Assembly (NCBI GenBank): GCA_964571215.1
Contig: CAZMZZ010000009.1
Location: 1-39,139, forward strand
DNA from: CAJWPI01 sp964571215
Lineage (GTDB): Bacteria; Pseudomonadota; Gammaproteobacteria; Magnimaribacterales; Magnimaribacteraceae
DNA length: 39,139 nucleotides
Direction of reading: 5' to 3'
This document shows, piece after piece, positions 24,120-32,422 of the stretch. Made by a program: the position numbers and the translations under genes. The notes below the pieces were generated by a model. The model made no database searches, was not told where the DNA came from, and saw only the letters and a program-made list of their open reading frames with translations. Each line of letters starts with the position of its first letter. Position 1 is the first letter of the stretch.

Positions 24120-24509
24120 ATGATTAAAGGAACAGGGGCTGACTTACTTGAAAAAAAAAGGATAGAGAAGCTTTTCAACGACTATGGGAAGAAATTTGTA
24201 AAAAAAATACTTACAGATAAAGAGATAAGAGAACTAGATAATAAAAAGAATGATATAAAAAAAATTTCTTACCTGAGTAATAATTTTGCTTGCAAGGAAG
24301 CGGTGTCTAAGGTTTTGGGAATAGGTTTTTCAGAAGGTATAACTTTTAAAGATATTGAGATTTTAAGAGATAAGAGAGGTGCTCCAATAATTAATCTAAG
24401 TGAAAAAGCAAAAAATAAGGCCCAACATCTAGGTTTCTCTAATTTTTTTGTTTCTATTAGTGATACACAAAAACTCACATTTGCAATCGCAGTAGGGGAG
24501 GGAAGGTGA
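24120..24509 (+). CDS. acpS: Holo-[acyl-carrier-protein] synthase
   Basis: 129 residues. AcpS transfers 4'-phosphopantetheine from CoA to acyl-carrier protein. The Mg-binding residues are Asp8 (GTGADLLE) and Glu60 (FACKEAVSKVLG), and the usual G-I-x-F-K-D-I-E-I strand follows. A strong AGAGGAG ribosome-binding site lies ahead of ATG 24120. In E. coli the order is recO-pdxJ-acpS; here acpS follows recO after 12 bases. It overlaps adk by four bases (GTGA). Confidence 0.93.
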   Translation: MIKGTGADLLEKKRIEKLFNDYGKKFVKKILTDKEIRELDNKKNDIKKISYLSNNFACKEAVSKVLGIGFSEGITFKDIEILRDKRGAPIINLSEKAKNKAQHLGFSNFFVSISDTQKLTFAIAVGEGR

Positions 24510-25153
24510 GAGTTGTATTGTTAGGCCCTCCAGGGGCTGGAAAGGGGACGCAAGCAGAAGTTCTTTGCAAGGAATTCTCTATTCCACATATTTCAACAGG
24601 CAATATGCTTAGAGAAGCCATAGAAGCTGGTTCTAAGCTTGGGAAAAAAGCAAAAAAGTTAATGGATGAAGGTATTCTTGTCCCTGACGATGTCATTAAC
24701 AGGTTAGTTGTTGAAAGGATCAGAGAAGAGGATTGCAAAGAGGGTTATTTATTTGATGGCTTTCCTAGGACAATTCCACAGGCATTAGCATTAGATAAAG
24801 AAGAAGTGTTCTTAGATATAGTTATAGAGATAGATGTACCTGATGAGGTGGTAGTAAAAAGAATGTCTGGTCGAAGAGTACACCCAAAATCAGGAAGAAA
24901 TTATCATATTCAGTTTAATCCACCCAAAATACCAAATAAAGACGATGATACCGGCGAACCATTAATTCAACGAGATGATGATAAGGCTGAAACTGTGAAG
25001 GATAGATTAAAAGTATACAGATCCCAGACTCTTCCTTTAATAGAATTTTATCTTACAAAGTCAAATGAATCTGCTTTGACATACATAAGAATATCTGGAG
25101 AAGATACCCCATCAATTGTCTCAACAAATATTTTGGAAAGAATCAAACAGTAG
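24506..25153 (+). CDS. adk: Adenylate kinase
   Basis: 215 residues from GTG 24506, with a strong GGGGAGGGAAG ribosome-binding site inside acpS. It interconverts ATP + AMP and 2 ADP. The P-loop GPPGAGKGTQ is at 7-16, the AMP site shows ISTGNMLR and FDGFPRT, and the long LID (about 122-160, GRRVHPKSGRNYH...DDTGEPLIQRDDD) is of the zinc-free gram-negative type. Length matches E. coli Adk (214). It is joined to tsaB without a single spacer base. The neighbourhood acpS-adk-tsaB-uppP-rsmJ reads as one operon. Confidence 0.97.
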   Translation: MRVVLLGPPGAGKGTQAEVLCKEFSIPHISTGNMLREAIEAGSKLGKKAKKLMDEGILVPDDVINRLVVERIREEDCKEGYLFDGFPRTIPQALALDKEEVFLDIVIEIDVPDEVVVKRMSGRRVHPKSGRNYHIQFNPPKIPNKDDDTGEPLIQRDDDKAETVKDRLKVYRSQTLPLIEFYLTKSNESALTYIRISGEDTPSIVSTNILERIKQ

Positions 25154-25819
25154 ATGTCTAAAATTCTAGCAATAGAGACTTCTAGTGAAGCTTGTTCTGT
25201 GGCTGTGAGGTCAGATATGGTTATTAATTCTTATCATGAACTTATACCTCGTCAACACTCTTCAAAAATTTTAGATATCCTTAAAGACTTGATGTCGCAG
25301 TCATGCCTTAACTTCAAAGATCTAGATGTTATAGCGGTGGGTTGTGGTCCAGGTTCTTTTACGGGAATTAGGTTAGCTTGTACTCTAGCACAAGGGCTTT
25401 CTTTTAGTTTAGATTTACCAGTTGTAAGAGTTTCTAGTCTAGAAGTAATTGCAGAACATTTTTATAAAAAATATAAAGTTAATAATATAACGGCTCTAGT
25501 TAACGCACACATGAATCGAATTTATATTGGAAAGTTTGGTTATAAAAATGAAGTTCTTTACTCGTCTTTTCATGAGATAAAAAGAATAGAAGAATTTCAA
25601 ATTTCTGAATTTAGTTCAGAAACACTTTTTGCAGGTGATGGTTGCAACCTTGTAGTTGACCATCTAACCTCATTAGGTGCTAATTTCTTTGATCATCAAC
25701 CAAACGCTTTAGATTTATTATCGATCTCAGAAAGAAAGCTTGAAGAAGGTTTAGTTGAAGGCCCTGAAGATCTTATTCCTTTTTATCTTTCAGGTGAAGA
25801 ACAATGGAAGAAAGTCTAA
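25154..25819 (+). CDS. tsaB: tRNA threonylcarbamoyladenosine biosynthesis protein TsaB
   Basis: 221 residues of the actin-like ASKHA fold. It starts ILAIETSSEACSVAV and has the family signature GCGPGSFTGIRLACTLAQGLSF (about 64-85). TsaB is the scaffold partner of TsaD and TsaE in making t6A37 on ANN-decoding tRNAs. It lacks the metal-binding histidines of TsaD, as expected. ATG 25154 directly follows the adk stop and its own stop is directly followed by the uppP ATG, so the three are surely co-transcribed. Confidence 0.94.
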   Translation: MSKILAIETSSEACSVAVRSDMVINSYHELIPRQHSSKILDILKDLMSQSCLNFKDLDVIAVGCGPGSFTGIRLACTLAQGLSFSLDLPVVRVSSLEVIAEHFYKKYKVNNITALVNAHMNRIYIGKFGYKNEVLYSSFHEIKRIEEFQISEFSSETLFAGDGCNLVVDHLTSLGANFFDHQPNALDLLSISERKLEEGLVEGPEDLIPFYLSGEEQWKKV

Positions 25820-26608
25820 ATGGATTTTATTCAAATTTTCTTACTATCAATTATACAAGGACTCACAGAATTCCTTCCTATATCTAGTTCTGCACATTTG
25901 ATTCTCTTTAGCGAATCTCTCTTTAATCTAGATCAAGGAATTTTCTTTGATGTAAGTGTTCATTTAGGAACATTAATAGCAGCTGTTCTTTATTTCAGAA
26001 ATGACCTAAAAGTCATTGGGTCAAAAGTTTCTTTAAATCATTTTTCTTATCTAGAAAATCGTTTGTTATGTAATCTTCTAATAGCTTTGATCCCTGTATT
26101 AATCGTTGGGTATATATTTAGAGATTTGGTTGAAGAGTATTTAAGGACAAAGGAAATTATAGCTTATTCAACTATAGGGTTTGGAGTTCTTTTATTTGTA
26201 TCTGATAAATATGGAAATAAGAGGAAGACACTTAATTCTCTAAGTCTACTTCAAGCACTTATTATTGGAGTATTTCAATGTTTAGCCTTGATTCCAGGCA
26301 CTTCAAGGTCAGGAATTACCATAACTGCAGGTTTATTCTTAGGGTTAAAAGGAACTGAAGCAGCACGTTTTAGTTTTTTATTAGCAATTCCTACAATAGC
26401 TTTAATAACTGTAGCTGAGATCATGAACATCCCGCTTTCAGTTTTTTTAGACAATTTTTTTCAAACCTTTTTAGCCTGTTTCATTGCCTTTATAACAGCT
26501 TATTTCACTATTGATATTTTTCTAAAGTTGATAACTAGAATAGGTTTTGCTCCTTTTGTTATTTATAGGATTCTATTAGGGTTTTTTATATTAATATTCT
26601 GGATGTGA
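25820..26608 (+). CDS. uppP: Undecaprenyl-diphosphatase UppP (BacA)
   Basis: 262 residues, an integral membrane protein with about eight hydrophobic helices. It dephosphorylates undecaprenyl pyrophosphate to recycle the lipid carrier of peptidoglycan synthesis. Both catalytic boxes are intact: QGLTEFLPISSSAHLIL (about 14-30) and PGTSRSGITITAGLFLGL (about 157-174). It is placed between tsaB (no gap) and rsmJ (four-base overlap). Confidence 0.96.
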   Translation: MDFIQIFLLSIIQGLTEFLPISSSAHLILFSESLFNLDQGIFFDVSVHLGTLIAAVLYFRNDLKVIGSKVSLNHFSYLENRLLCNLLIALIPVLIVGYIFRDLVEEYLRTKEIIAYSTIGFGVLLFVSDKYGNKRKTLNSLSLLQALIIGVFQCLALIPGTSRSGITITAGLFLGLKGTEAARFSFLLAIPTIALITVAEIMNIPLSVFLDNFFQTFLACFIAFITAYFTIDIFLKLITRIGFAPFVIYRILLGFFILIFWM

Positions 26609-27369
26609 GTAAAGAAGGACCCTTTGTTGTAGGTGAAGATAAATCTTCTGAACACGAAGCTGAAGAATTAGCCCTTAGAACTAATCTTTTCTTCAAAGGA
26701 AACTTAGAAGATTTACAAAAAGAGACTTTAAATAGGATACAAGAATTAAATAAACATTATTTTCTGGTGCTGGGAAATAAAAATTTATATTTGAAGTTAG
26801 GAGTTACCCTTAAGAATAAACCTATTCATAGTGATTTTATTGGTTGGAGTAAAAAGCCAATGAAATCTAACATTCTAGTTGCTATGAAAGGTCTTCCAAG
26901 AGATTGTTCAGTTTTAGATGCAACCGCAGGCTTAGGTCAAGATGCATTATATCTATCTACTTTATCCGGAGAGGTTATATTATTGGAGAAGATACCTTGG
27001 GTATACTCTCTTCTAAAGAATGGCCTGGATAAAGCAAAAAGAGAGCAAAACAAGATTTTTTCCAAGATGCACCCCCTTTGTACCAATGCAAAAGACTATT
27101 TACAAAAGTTGGAAGAAAGTCCCGATGTGATATATCTAGATCCAATGTTTAATTTTTCCACCAAGTCTAAAGCCAAGAAAGATTTACAAGCGTTAAGAGA
27201 GTTAATTCAGGAAGGTCTCACAAGCAATTTGCTACAGATTTCTCTATCAAAAGCAAAGAGGCGGATTATAGTTAAAAGACACAGCAAACAAGAGTACCTC
27301 GAAAATTTAAAACCCACTTATTCCGTTTCAGGGCGTGTAATCAGATTTGATGTTTATGCAATTAGTTAA
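26605..27369 (+). CDS. rsmJ: 16S rRNA m2G1516 methyltransferase RsmJ
   Basis: 254 residues from GTG 26605, overlapping uppP by four bases. SAM-binding motif I is DATAGLGQDALYLSTL (about 101-116), with the acidic strand end VILLEK, and the catalytic-site YLDPMF (about 178-183) is the RsmJ/YhiQ signature. It methylates guanosine 1516 of 16S rRNA at N2. The N-terminal part carries the family's W-S-K-K and LKLGVTLKN segments. Its 3' end overlaps the convergent plsB by 8 bases. Confidence 0.92.
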   Translation: MSKEGPFVVGEDKSSEHEAEELALRTNLFFKGNLEDLQKETLNRIQELNKHYFLVLGNKNLYLKLGVTLKNKPIHSDFIGWSKKPMKSNILVAMKGLPRDCSVLDATAGLGQDALYLSTLSGEVILLEKIPWVYSLLKNGLDKAKREQNKIFSKMHPLCTNAKDYLQKLEESPDVIYLDPMFNFSTKSKAKKDLQALRELIQEGLTSNLLQISLSKAKRRIIVKRHSKQEYLENLKPTYSVSGRVIRFDVYAIS

Positions 27370-29785
27370 GTTGATCAACTTTTTGAGTAAAATCTTTATC
27401 TAGTATATTTTCGAGATTGTTTATTAAATTATTAGTTTTTTTGCTTACACTAATCATATTATTCAAATCCTCCTTTATGTAATCTTCTTTAGTGAGGTTT
27501 TCGATAACAAGTTTTAGCTCTTGAGGATCTGATAATTTTTTTGTATTGGGTAGGTTAGTAGTCTCTTTTAATTTTTTTGAATTATTTAGACTAATTTTTT
27601 GAAGTTCTTCTATAGATGTAAATTTTTTCTTAGTCAAGATTTTGAGGATAATAAAACTCTCTCTAATAGCAGAATCAGAAATACCACAAATTGATAGAAA
27701 GTTTGAAAAAGCCTGTGTATTCCTGTCTGGTTGGCTGAACAGATCAGAAGGTAGTTTTTTAATAAGTTTTAATTGAATAAGCTGTTTTAAAGAGTTATCT
27801 AAGACTTTTTCTAATTTATCTTTAGACCAAATTAAATTAAATTCTTTTTTAAAAAAAGGATAAATTAAGTTAATTTTGTCTAAAAGGTCCTCTTTTGATA
27901 CCTTGCCTAATTTTAGATATTGGCATACTAATGAGAAAAGCATGTAAAGATGAAGAACATTATTTTTATAGTAACTTAATAAGGCAAGGGTCTCTTCGTC
28001 TGGTCTATAGACCTTTGCACCACTTATCATTTGATGTTTAACTAAGTTAAGTTCTTCTATTCTGGTAATGATCTGGCTACCTGATAGATCAGAAACCCAC
28101 ACATTTTTAAATATTTTTTCTTCTCTTATTAAATCCATAAATAATTCTATTTTTAGCACCATTTCGTCGTATTCTAGACTCTGAGTTTTACTTGTTAAAA
28201 GTGCCAATGCAAAAACACTAGTGGAGGTTATAGTTGTTGAAGCATTAATGCCTTTGACGATCTCTAGACCAAGATTAGAGGTAGCTTTTCTAAGCCACTT
28301 AGGTCTTTCTAAAGAAGAATGAATTGAGAAATCTTCCCCCTTTAATTCCTTCACCAAAAAATCATTTAAATCTATTGGTTCTCCAAAATTAATAAAAGCA
28401 TTTCCAAGAAAGTTATTAAAGTCTTTCACAGAATGAAAAATATCAAAAAGACTTTCTTTCCTTTTTTTTCTTCCTAAAAGCTCTGACAGGTATGATTTTC
28501 CTTCAATAATTTTCTCGTAGCCTATATAGGTTGGAACAATTTTGACATTATCTATCTTTAATCCAGCAAAACTCCTTAAAATCATAGAAATAAGACCCGG
28601 TCTTGCTGGCAAAGAAGATCCGGTTCTGCTTCTTCCACCTTCAGGAAAGAATTCAATGGAAGAACCCCTCATCATGAGTCTTTTTAAATATTGAAAAAAA
28701 ATTATGCTATACAACTTATTTTTTATGAAAGATCTTCTCATAAAGAAAGCGCCTCCTCCTCTGAGGATCTTCCCAAGAATTGGTAAATTGAGGTTATTGC
28801 CTGCAGCTATATGTGGAAGCATTAAGCCTCGTTCAAGCAATACATAAGATAGAGCAAGATAATCTATATGGCTTCTATGACAAGGAACATAAATTAATGC
28901 ATTGGAATTAGCAATTGATTTAATATTTTCAATATTCCTAACATTAATACCTTCATACCTGTTGTTCCAAAACCAGGTTAAGCCTTTTTGTAATAGTCTT
29001 ACTATAGGGTAACTAACATCTGAACAAATCTCGTTTGCATATTTAAAAGCCTTTCTTCTAAGTCTATTTTTGTTTGATTCGTTCTGCGCTTGATTTGATA
29101 TCTCTTTTTTTACTTCTTTGTCTTTACTTAAAGATCTGACCAAAGTCCTTCTATGAGATATATCTGGTCCTATAGCCGCTTTCTTATCCTTTCTAAAGAG
29201 AGCTCTAATATACCTGTTAATAAGATGAGCGTTTGAATCTATATCTTTTTCTCTTACATTTAACTCTTCTATAAGTAGTGGTTTATTGAATTTAATTAGT
29301 AAACTTCTTCCGTGAAATAATAGTCTAAAAATTTTTTTGATGGGGTTCGTTGCTCCCCATGATTGAGAAAAAATTATTTTAAATATAGATTTTTGTTTTT
29401 CTGGATGCATACCCCAGTAAAAAGATACAGGAAGAAACTTAGTATCTGTAGATGCAGAAGCAAGTATTTCTCTAAGGTTATGAGGGAGTTTTCTTCTAAT
29501 CTTTTGTTTTGAAGGATCAAAAGCGGGTCTAAAGAGACAAATAAAGTTAAGGTGTCCAGTTTGCTTATTTTTATTAATTGGAGAATTTATTTGAGCACTA
29601 GACGAATAAAGGTCTAGGGCTGCTAGATCAATAAGTGAATTTTCTGGTAATGCATAATAAACATTATCCTCAGTTAAATTCTTTATGTTTACCCCTTCTT
29701 CAAACTCCACTTCCCATTTAATAAGAGGGGATAGACAGAACCTAACTACTGCAAAAATCCTTTCACTTATCCAAAATCTCAACAT
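27362..29785 (-). CDS. plsB: Glycerol-3-phosphate 1-O-acyltransferase PlsB
   Basis: 807 residues, matching the E. coli enzyme in length. It acylates glycerol-3-phosphate at position 1 in the first step of phospholipid synthesis and is bound to the inner membrane. Acyltransferase block I is PCHRSHIDYLAL with His303 and Asp308; block II shows GGGAFFMRRSF, block III FFPEGGRSRTG and block IV near VKIVPTYIGYE. A long N-terminal region (1 to about 290) and a helical C-terminal region flank the catalytic part as usual. It stands alone on the minus strand, divergent from tRNA-Leu and convergent with rsmJ. GlpK and the GDPD encoded in this window supply its substrate. Confidence 0.95.
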   Translation of the reverse strand: MLRFWISERIFAVVRFCLSPLIKWEVEFEEGVNIKNLTEDNVYYALPENSLIDLAALDLYSSSAQINSPINKNKQTGHLNFICLFRPAFDPSKQKIRRKLPHNLREILASASTDTKFLPVSFYWGMHPEKQKSIFKIIFSQSWGATNPIKKIFRLLFHGRSLLIKFNKPLLIEELNVREKDIDSNAHLINRYIRALFRKDKKAAIGPDISHRRTLVRSLSKDKEVKKEISNQAQNESNKNRLRRKAFKYANEICSDVSYPIVRLLQKGLTWFWNNRYEGINVRNIENIKSIANSNALIYVPCHRSHIDYLALSYVLLERGLMLPHIAAGNNLNLPILGKILRGGGAFFMRRSFIKNKLYSIIFFQYLKRLMMRGSSIEFFPEGGRSRTGSSLPARPGLISMILRSFAGLKIDNVKIVPTYIGYEKIIEGKSYLSELLGRKKRKESLFDIFHSVKDFNNFLGNAFINFGEPIDLNDFLVKELKGEDFSIHSSLERPKWLRKATSNLGLEIVKGINASTTITSTSVFALALLTSKTQSLEYDEMVLKIELFMDLIREEKIFKNVWVSDLSGSQIITRIEELNLVKHQMISGAKVYRPDEETLALLSYYKNNVLHLYMLFSLVCQYLKLGKVSKEDLLDKINLIYPFFKKEFNLIWSKDKLEKVLDNSLKQLIQLKLIKKLPSDLFSQPDRNTQAFSNFLSICGISDSAIRESFIILKILTKKKFTSIEELQKISLNNSKKLKETTNLPNTKKLSDPQELKLVIENLTKEDYIKEDLNNMISVSKKTNNLINNLENILDKDFTQKVDQLN

Positions 29786-29855
29786 AAGATGTACACAAAT
29801 AATTTAAGAATAGAGTTTAATTTTTTTTAAGTAAACTTTTTCTGTAGTTTTAGAA

Positions 29856-29942
29856 GCCGGAGTGGCGGAATTGGTAGACGCAGGGGATTCAAAATCCCCC
29901 GATTTTTTAATCATGGGGGTTCAAGTCCCCCCTCCGGTACCA
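29856..29942 (+). tRNA. tRNA-Leu (anticodon CAA)
   Basis: 87 bases with an encoded CCA end. The anticodon stem is GGGGA/TCCCC around loop TTCAAAA, placing CAA at 29890-29892 (reads UUG). The class II variable arm forms GATT-TTTT-AATC. The T-arm is GGGGG-TTCAAGT-CCCCC and the D-arm has GGTAGACGC. The acceptor stem pairs GCCGGAG with CTCCGGT, leaving a G1-U72 wobble at the end. It lies 18 bases ahead of queA. Confidence 0.97.
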
Positions 29943-29959
29943 ACAAATAAGGATTTTAT

Positions 29960-30991
29960 TTGAAGCTTACTGACTTTAATTTTGAACTGCCACCTGATCT
30001 TGTAGCTTTTTGGCCATCCAAAAGAAGAGCAGAAAGCAAACTTTTAGTTCTAGGGACCTCTATAGCTGATCATAAATTTAATGATTTACCTTCTTTTTTA
30101 GGTCCAGAGGATATTTTAGTTATAAATGATTCAGCAGTCATTAAAGCTAGACTTAATGGAAAGAAAGCTACGGGTGCGAAAGTAGAAATTTTGATTGAAA
30201 GGATTATAGAAGACAATTTAGTTCTAGCTTTAACAAGGTCAAATTCTAAACTTAGAGAAGGTGACAAGATACTTTTATCTACCAATGGACCATTTTTAAC
30301 AATCGAATCCAAAAAAGAAACGCTATCAAAAATTAAATTTTCAGAACCTGTTAGGTCAGTTATAGATAATTATGGGGAAGTTCCTCTTCCTCCCTATATA
30401 AGAAGGAAGGCAGAAGAATCTGATATATCGCGATATCAGACAGTTTACGCAAATCTTAATAAAGCAAATTCTATTGCTGCTCCGACTGCAGGATTACATT
30501 TTGATGATGAGTTAATCTCTTCTTTAAAAGATCAAGGAACTAAATTTGCAAAAATTACTTTGGATGTAGGTTTAGGAACCTTTAATGCTATAAAAACAGA
30601 TCTCATTAAAGACCATGTTCTTCATAAAGAAAGAATAGAAATTAAAGAAGAATCAGTAAATTTAATAAACGAAACCAAAAGCAAGGGAGGGAGGGTTGTT
30701 TGTGTAGGCACAACTTCGATGCGCTGTATCGAGTCTGTTAGCTTGTTAAATAAAGGCAAGCTAAAACCTTTTAGTGGAGAAACAGATCTCTTTATTAAAC
30801 CGGGCTTTAAATTTCATATATCTGATGCCTTAATAACCAATTTCCATTTACCTTCTTCTTCTTTATTAGTTCTTGTTAGTGCTTTTGCAGGTCGCCAAAG
30901 AATTCTGTCAGCCTACGAACATGCAATAACCAATCTTTACAGGTTTTATAGTTATGGAGATGCTATGTTTATTCATCCTGAGATAAAATAA
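29960..30991 (+). CDS. queA: S-adenosylmethionine:tRNA ribosyltransferase-isomerase QueA
   Basis: 343 residues from an inferred TTG start at 29960 (K-L-T-D-F-N-F-E-L-P is the usual second to eleventh residues), with AAGG about nine bases upstream. QueA adds the epoxycyclopentane ring from SAM to preQ1 in tRNA, the step before queuosine. Typical motifs are DILVINDSAVIKARL, EVPLPPYIRR, SIAAPTAGLHF, ITLDVGLGTF and TNFHLPSSSLLVLVSAFAG. It is followed after three bases by tgt, which supplies its substrate tRNA. Confidence 0.96.
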   Translation: MKLTDFNFELPPDLVAFWPSKRRAESKLLVLGTSIADHKFNDLPSFLGPEDILVINDSAVIKARLNGKKATGAKVEILIERIIEDNLVLALTRSNSKLREGDKILLSTNGPFLTIESKKETLSKIKFSEPVRSVIDNYGEVPLPPYIRRKAEESDISRYQTVYANLNKANSIAAPTAGLHFDDELISSLKDQGTKFAKITLDVGLGTFNAIKTDLIKDHVLHKERIEIKEESVNLINETKSKGGRVVCVGTTSMRCIESVSLLNKGKLKPFSGETDLFIKPGFKFHISDALITNFHLPSSSLLVLVSAFAGRQRILSAYEHAITNLYRFYSYGDAMFIHPEIK

Positions 30992-30994
30992 ATT

Positions 30995-32110
30995 ATGTCA
31001 TTCACTTTTAATCTTATAAGTTCAGATGGAAAAGCAAGGAGAGGTGAGATTTCTACACGTCATGGCAAAATACAAACCCCTGCTTTTATGCCTGTAGGAA
31101 CTTACGGGGCTGTTAAAGCAATCAGTCCACAGATTCTCGAAGAAATAGGTGCTGAAGTAATTTTATCTAACACCTACCACCTTATGGAAAGACCGGGTAT
31201 TGAGATCATTAAGAAACTTGGAGGGATTCACAATTTTATGGGATGGACTAAGCCCCTTTTAACTGATTCAGGGGGTTATCAGGTATTTAGCCTGGCTCAA
31301 AAAAGAAAAATTTCTGAACAAGGAGTAGATTTTTTTTCAACATTAAATGGTAACCAACTTCATTTAAGTCCTGAGACTTGTATGCAATATCAAATGGATC
31401 TTGGTGTGGATATTGCTATGGTTTTAGATGAATGCACTCCTTATCCAGTTGAGCATCAAATTGCTAAAGATTCAATGGAGCTTTCTATGAGATGGGCAAG
31501 CAGATGTAGAGACTCTTTTTTATCTGAAAAGAATGCTCTGTTCGGTATTATCCAAGGTGGAATATATGAAGATCTCAGAGAAGAATCCCTAAACTGTTTA
31601 ACTAAGAATGAATTTGAAGGTTACGCAATAGGTGGTTTGTCAGTAGGTGAAACTAAAGAAGAGATGAATGCAATAGTTTCTTTCATATGTCCTAAGATGC
31701 CACAAGAAAAACCAAGGTACCTTATGGGGGTAGGCACACCCTTAGATATTATTAACTCAGTACAACAAGGTGTTGATCTTTTTGACTGTGTAATGCCAAC
31801 GAGAAATGCAAGGAATGGCTACTTATTCACTTCTAAGGGGGTTGTGAAAATCAGAAATTCAAATAACAGAGTTTTTGAAGGACCAATTGACGGTGAATGC
31901 CTATGTTATACATGTAGGAATTTTTCTCGGAGTTATTTACACCATCTAGATAAAACCAAAGAGATGTTAGGCGCTACACTTAACTCCATACATAATTTAT
32001 TTTTTTATATTCAGCTTATGTCAAACATCCGAAAGGCTATACAAGATGGAAAATTAGAAAATTTCTCAGAAAAATTCTCTAAAAGTTGGGATAATGACAT
32101 TAATTCCTAA
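30995..32110 (+). CDS. tgt: Queuine tRNA-ribosyltransferase (tRNA-guanine transglycosylase)
   Basis: 371 residues. Tgt swaps G34 for preQ1 in GUN-anticodon tRNAs. Motifs: LTDSGGYQVFSLA with the general-acid/base aspartate, FGIIQGGIYEDLRE, GYAIGGLSVGE, and LFDCVMPTRNARNG with the nucleophilic aspartate. The zinc site is CLCYTC...H (C-x-C-x2-C near residues 304-309 plus a later histidine). Order queA-tgt-yajC-secD-secF is the enterobacterial order. Confidence 0.97.
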   Translation: MSFTFNLISSDGKARRGEISTRHGKIQTPAFMPVGTYGAVKAISPQILEEIGAEVILSNTYHLMERPGIEIIKKLGGIHNFMGWTKPLLTDSGGYQVFSLAQKRKISEQGVDFFSTLNGNQLHLSPETCMQYQMDLGVDIAMVLDECTPYPVEHQIAKDSMELSMRWASRCRDSFLSEKNALFGIIQGGIYEDLREESLNCLTKNEFEGYAIGGLSVGETKEEMNAIVSFICPKMPQEKPRYLMGVGTPLDIINSVQQGVDLFDCVMPTRNARNGYLFTSKGVVKIRNSNNRVFEGPIDGECLCYTCRNFSRSYLHHLDKTKEMLGATLNSIHNLFFYIQLMSNIRKAIQDGKLENFSEKFSKSWDNDINS

Positions 32111-32121
32111 AATTTTTTTAA

Positions 32122-32415
32122 ATGAACGATACGCCTACTCTTTTTGATCCAACTCTTTTATTGTTAGTTGGTTTCATGGTACTTATCTATTTTTTAATGA
32201 TTCGACCTGAAAACAAAAGACGCAAAGCTCATCAAGAAATGCTTGCTAGCATAGAAGTAGGGGATGAAATAGTTACCTCTGGCGGAATTTTAGGAAAGGT
32301 AGTTAAAGTTAAAGATCAGTTTCTTGTGGTATCAGTTTCTGACTCGGTAAATTTAAAGGTTCAGAATACATCGGTTGCAAGCGTGTTACCTAAGGGTACT
32401 CTAAAATCTATATAG
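32122..32415 (+). CDS. yajC: Sec translocon accessory protein YajC
   Basis: 97 residues: one membrane helix at about 11-27 (LLLLVGFMVLIYFLMIR) followed by the conserved RPENKRRKAHQEM and a small domain with VGDEIVTSGGILGKV. YajC forms a complex with SecD, SecF and YidC. It lies between tgt (11 bases) and secD (7 bases). Confidence 0.95.
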   Translation: MNDTPTLFDPTLLLLVGFMVLIYFLMIRPENKRRKAHQEMLASIEVGDEIVTSGGILGKVVKVKDQFLVVSVSDSVNLKVQNTSVASVLPKGTLKSI

Positions 32416-32422
32416 GCTTTAA

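Noticed and set aside
29809..29840. AGTTTA...TAAACT hairpin followed by T residues upstream of tRNA-Leu
   Set aside because: The stem is only six A/T-rich pairs with a large loop, and no upstream plus-strand gene needs a terminator here.
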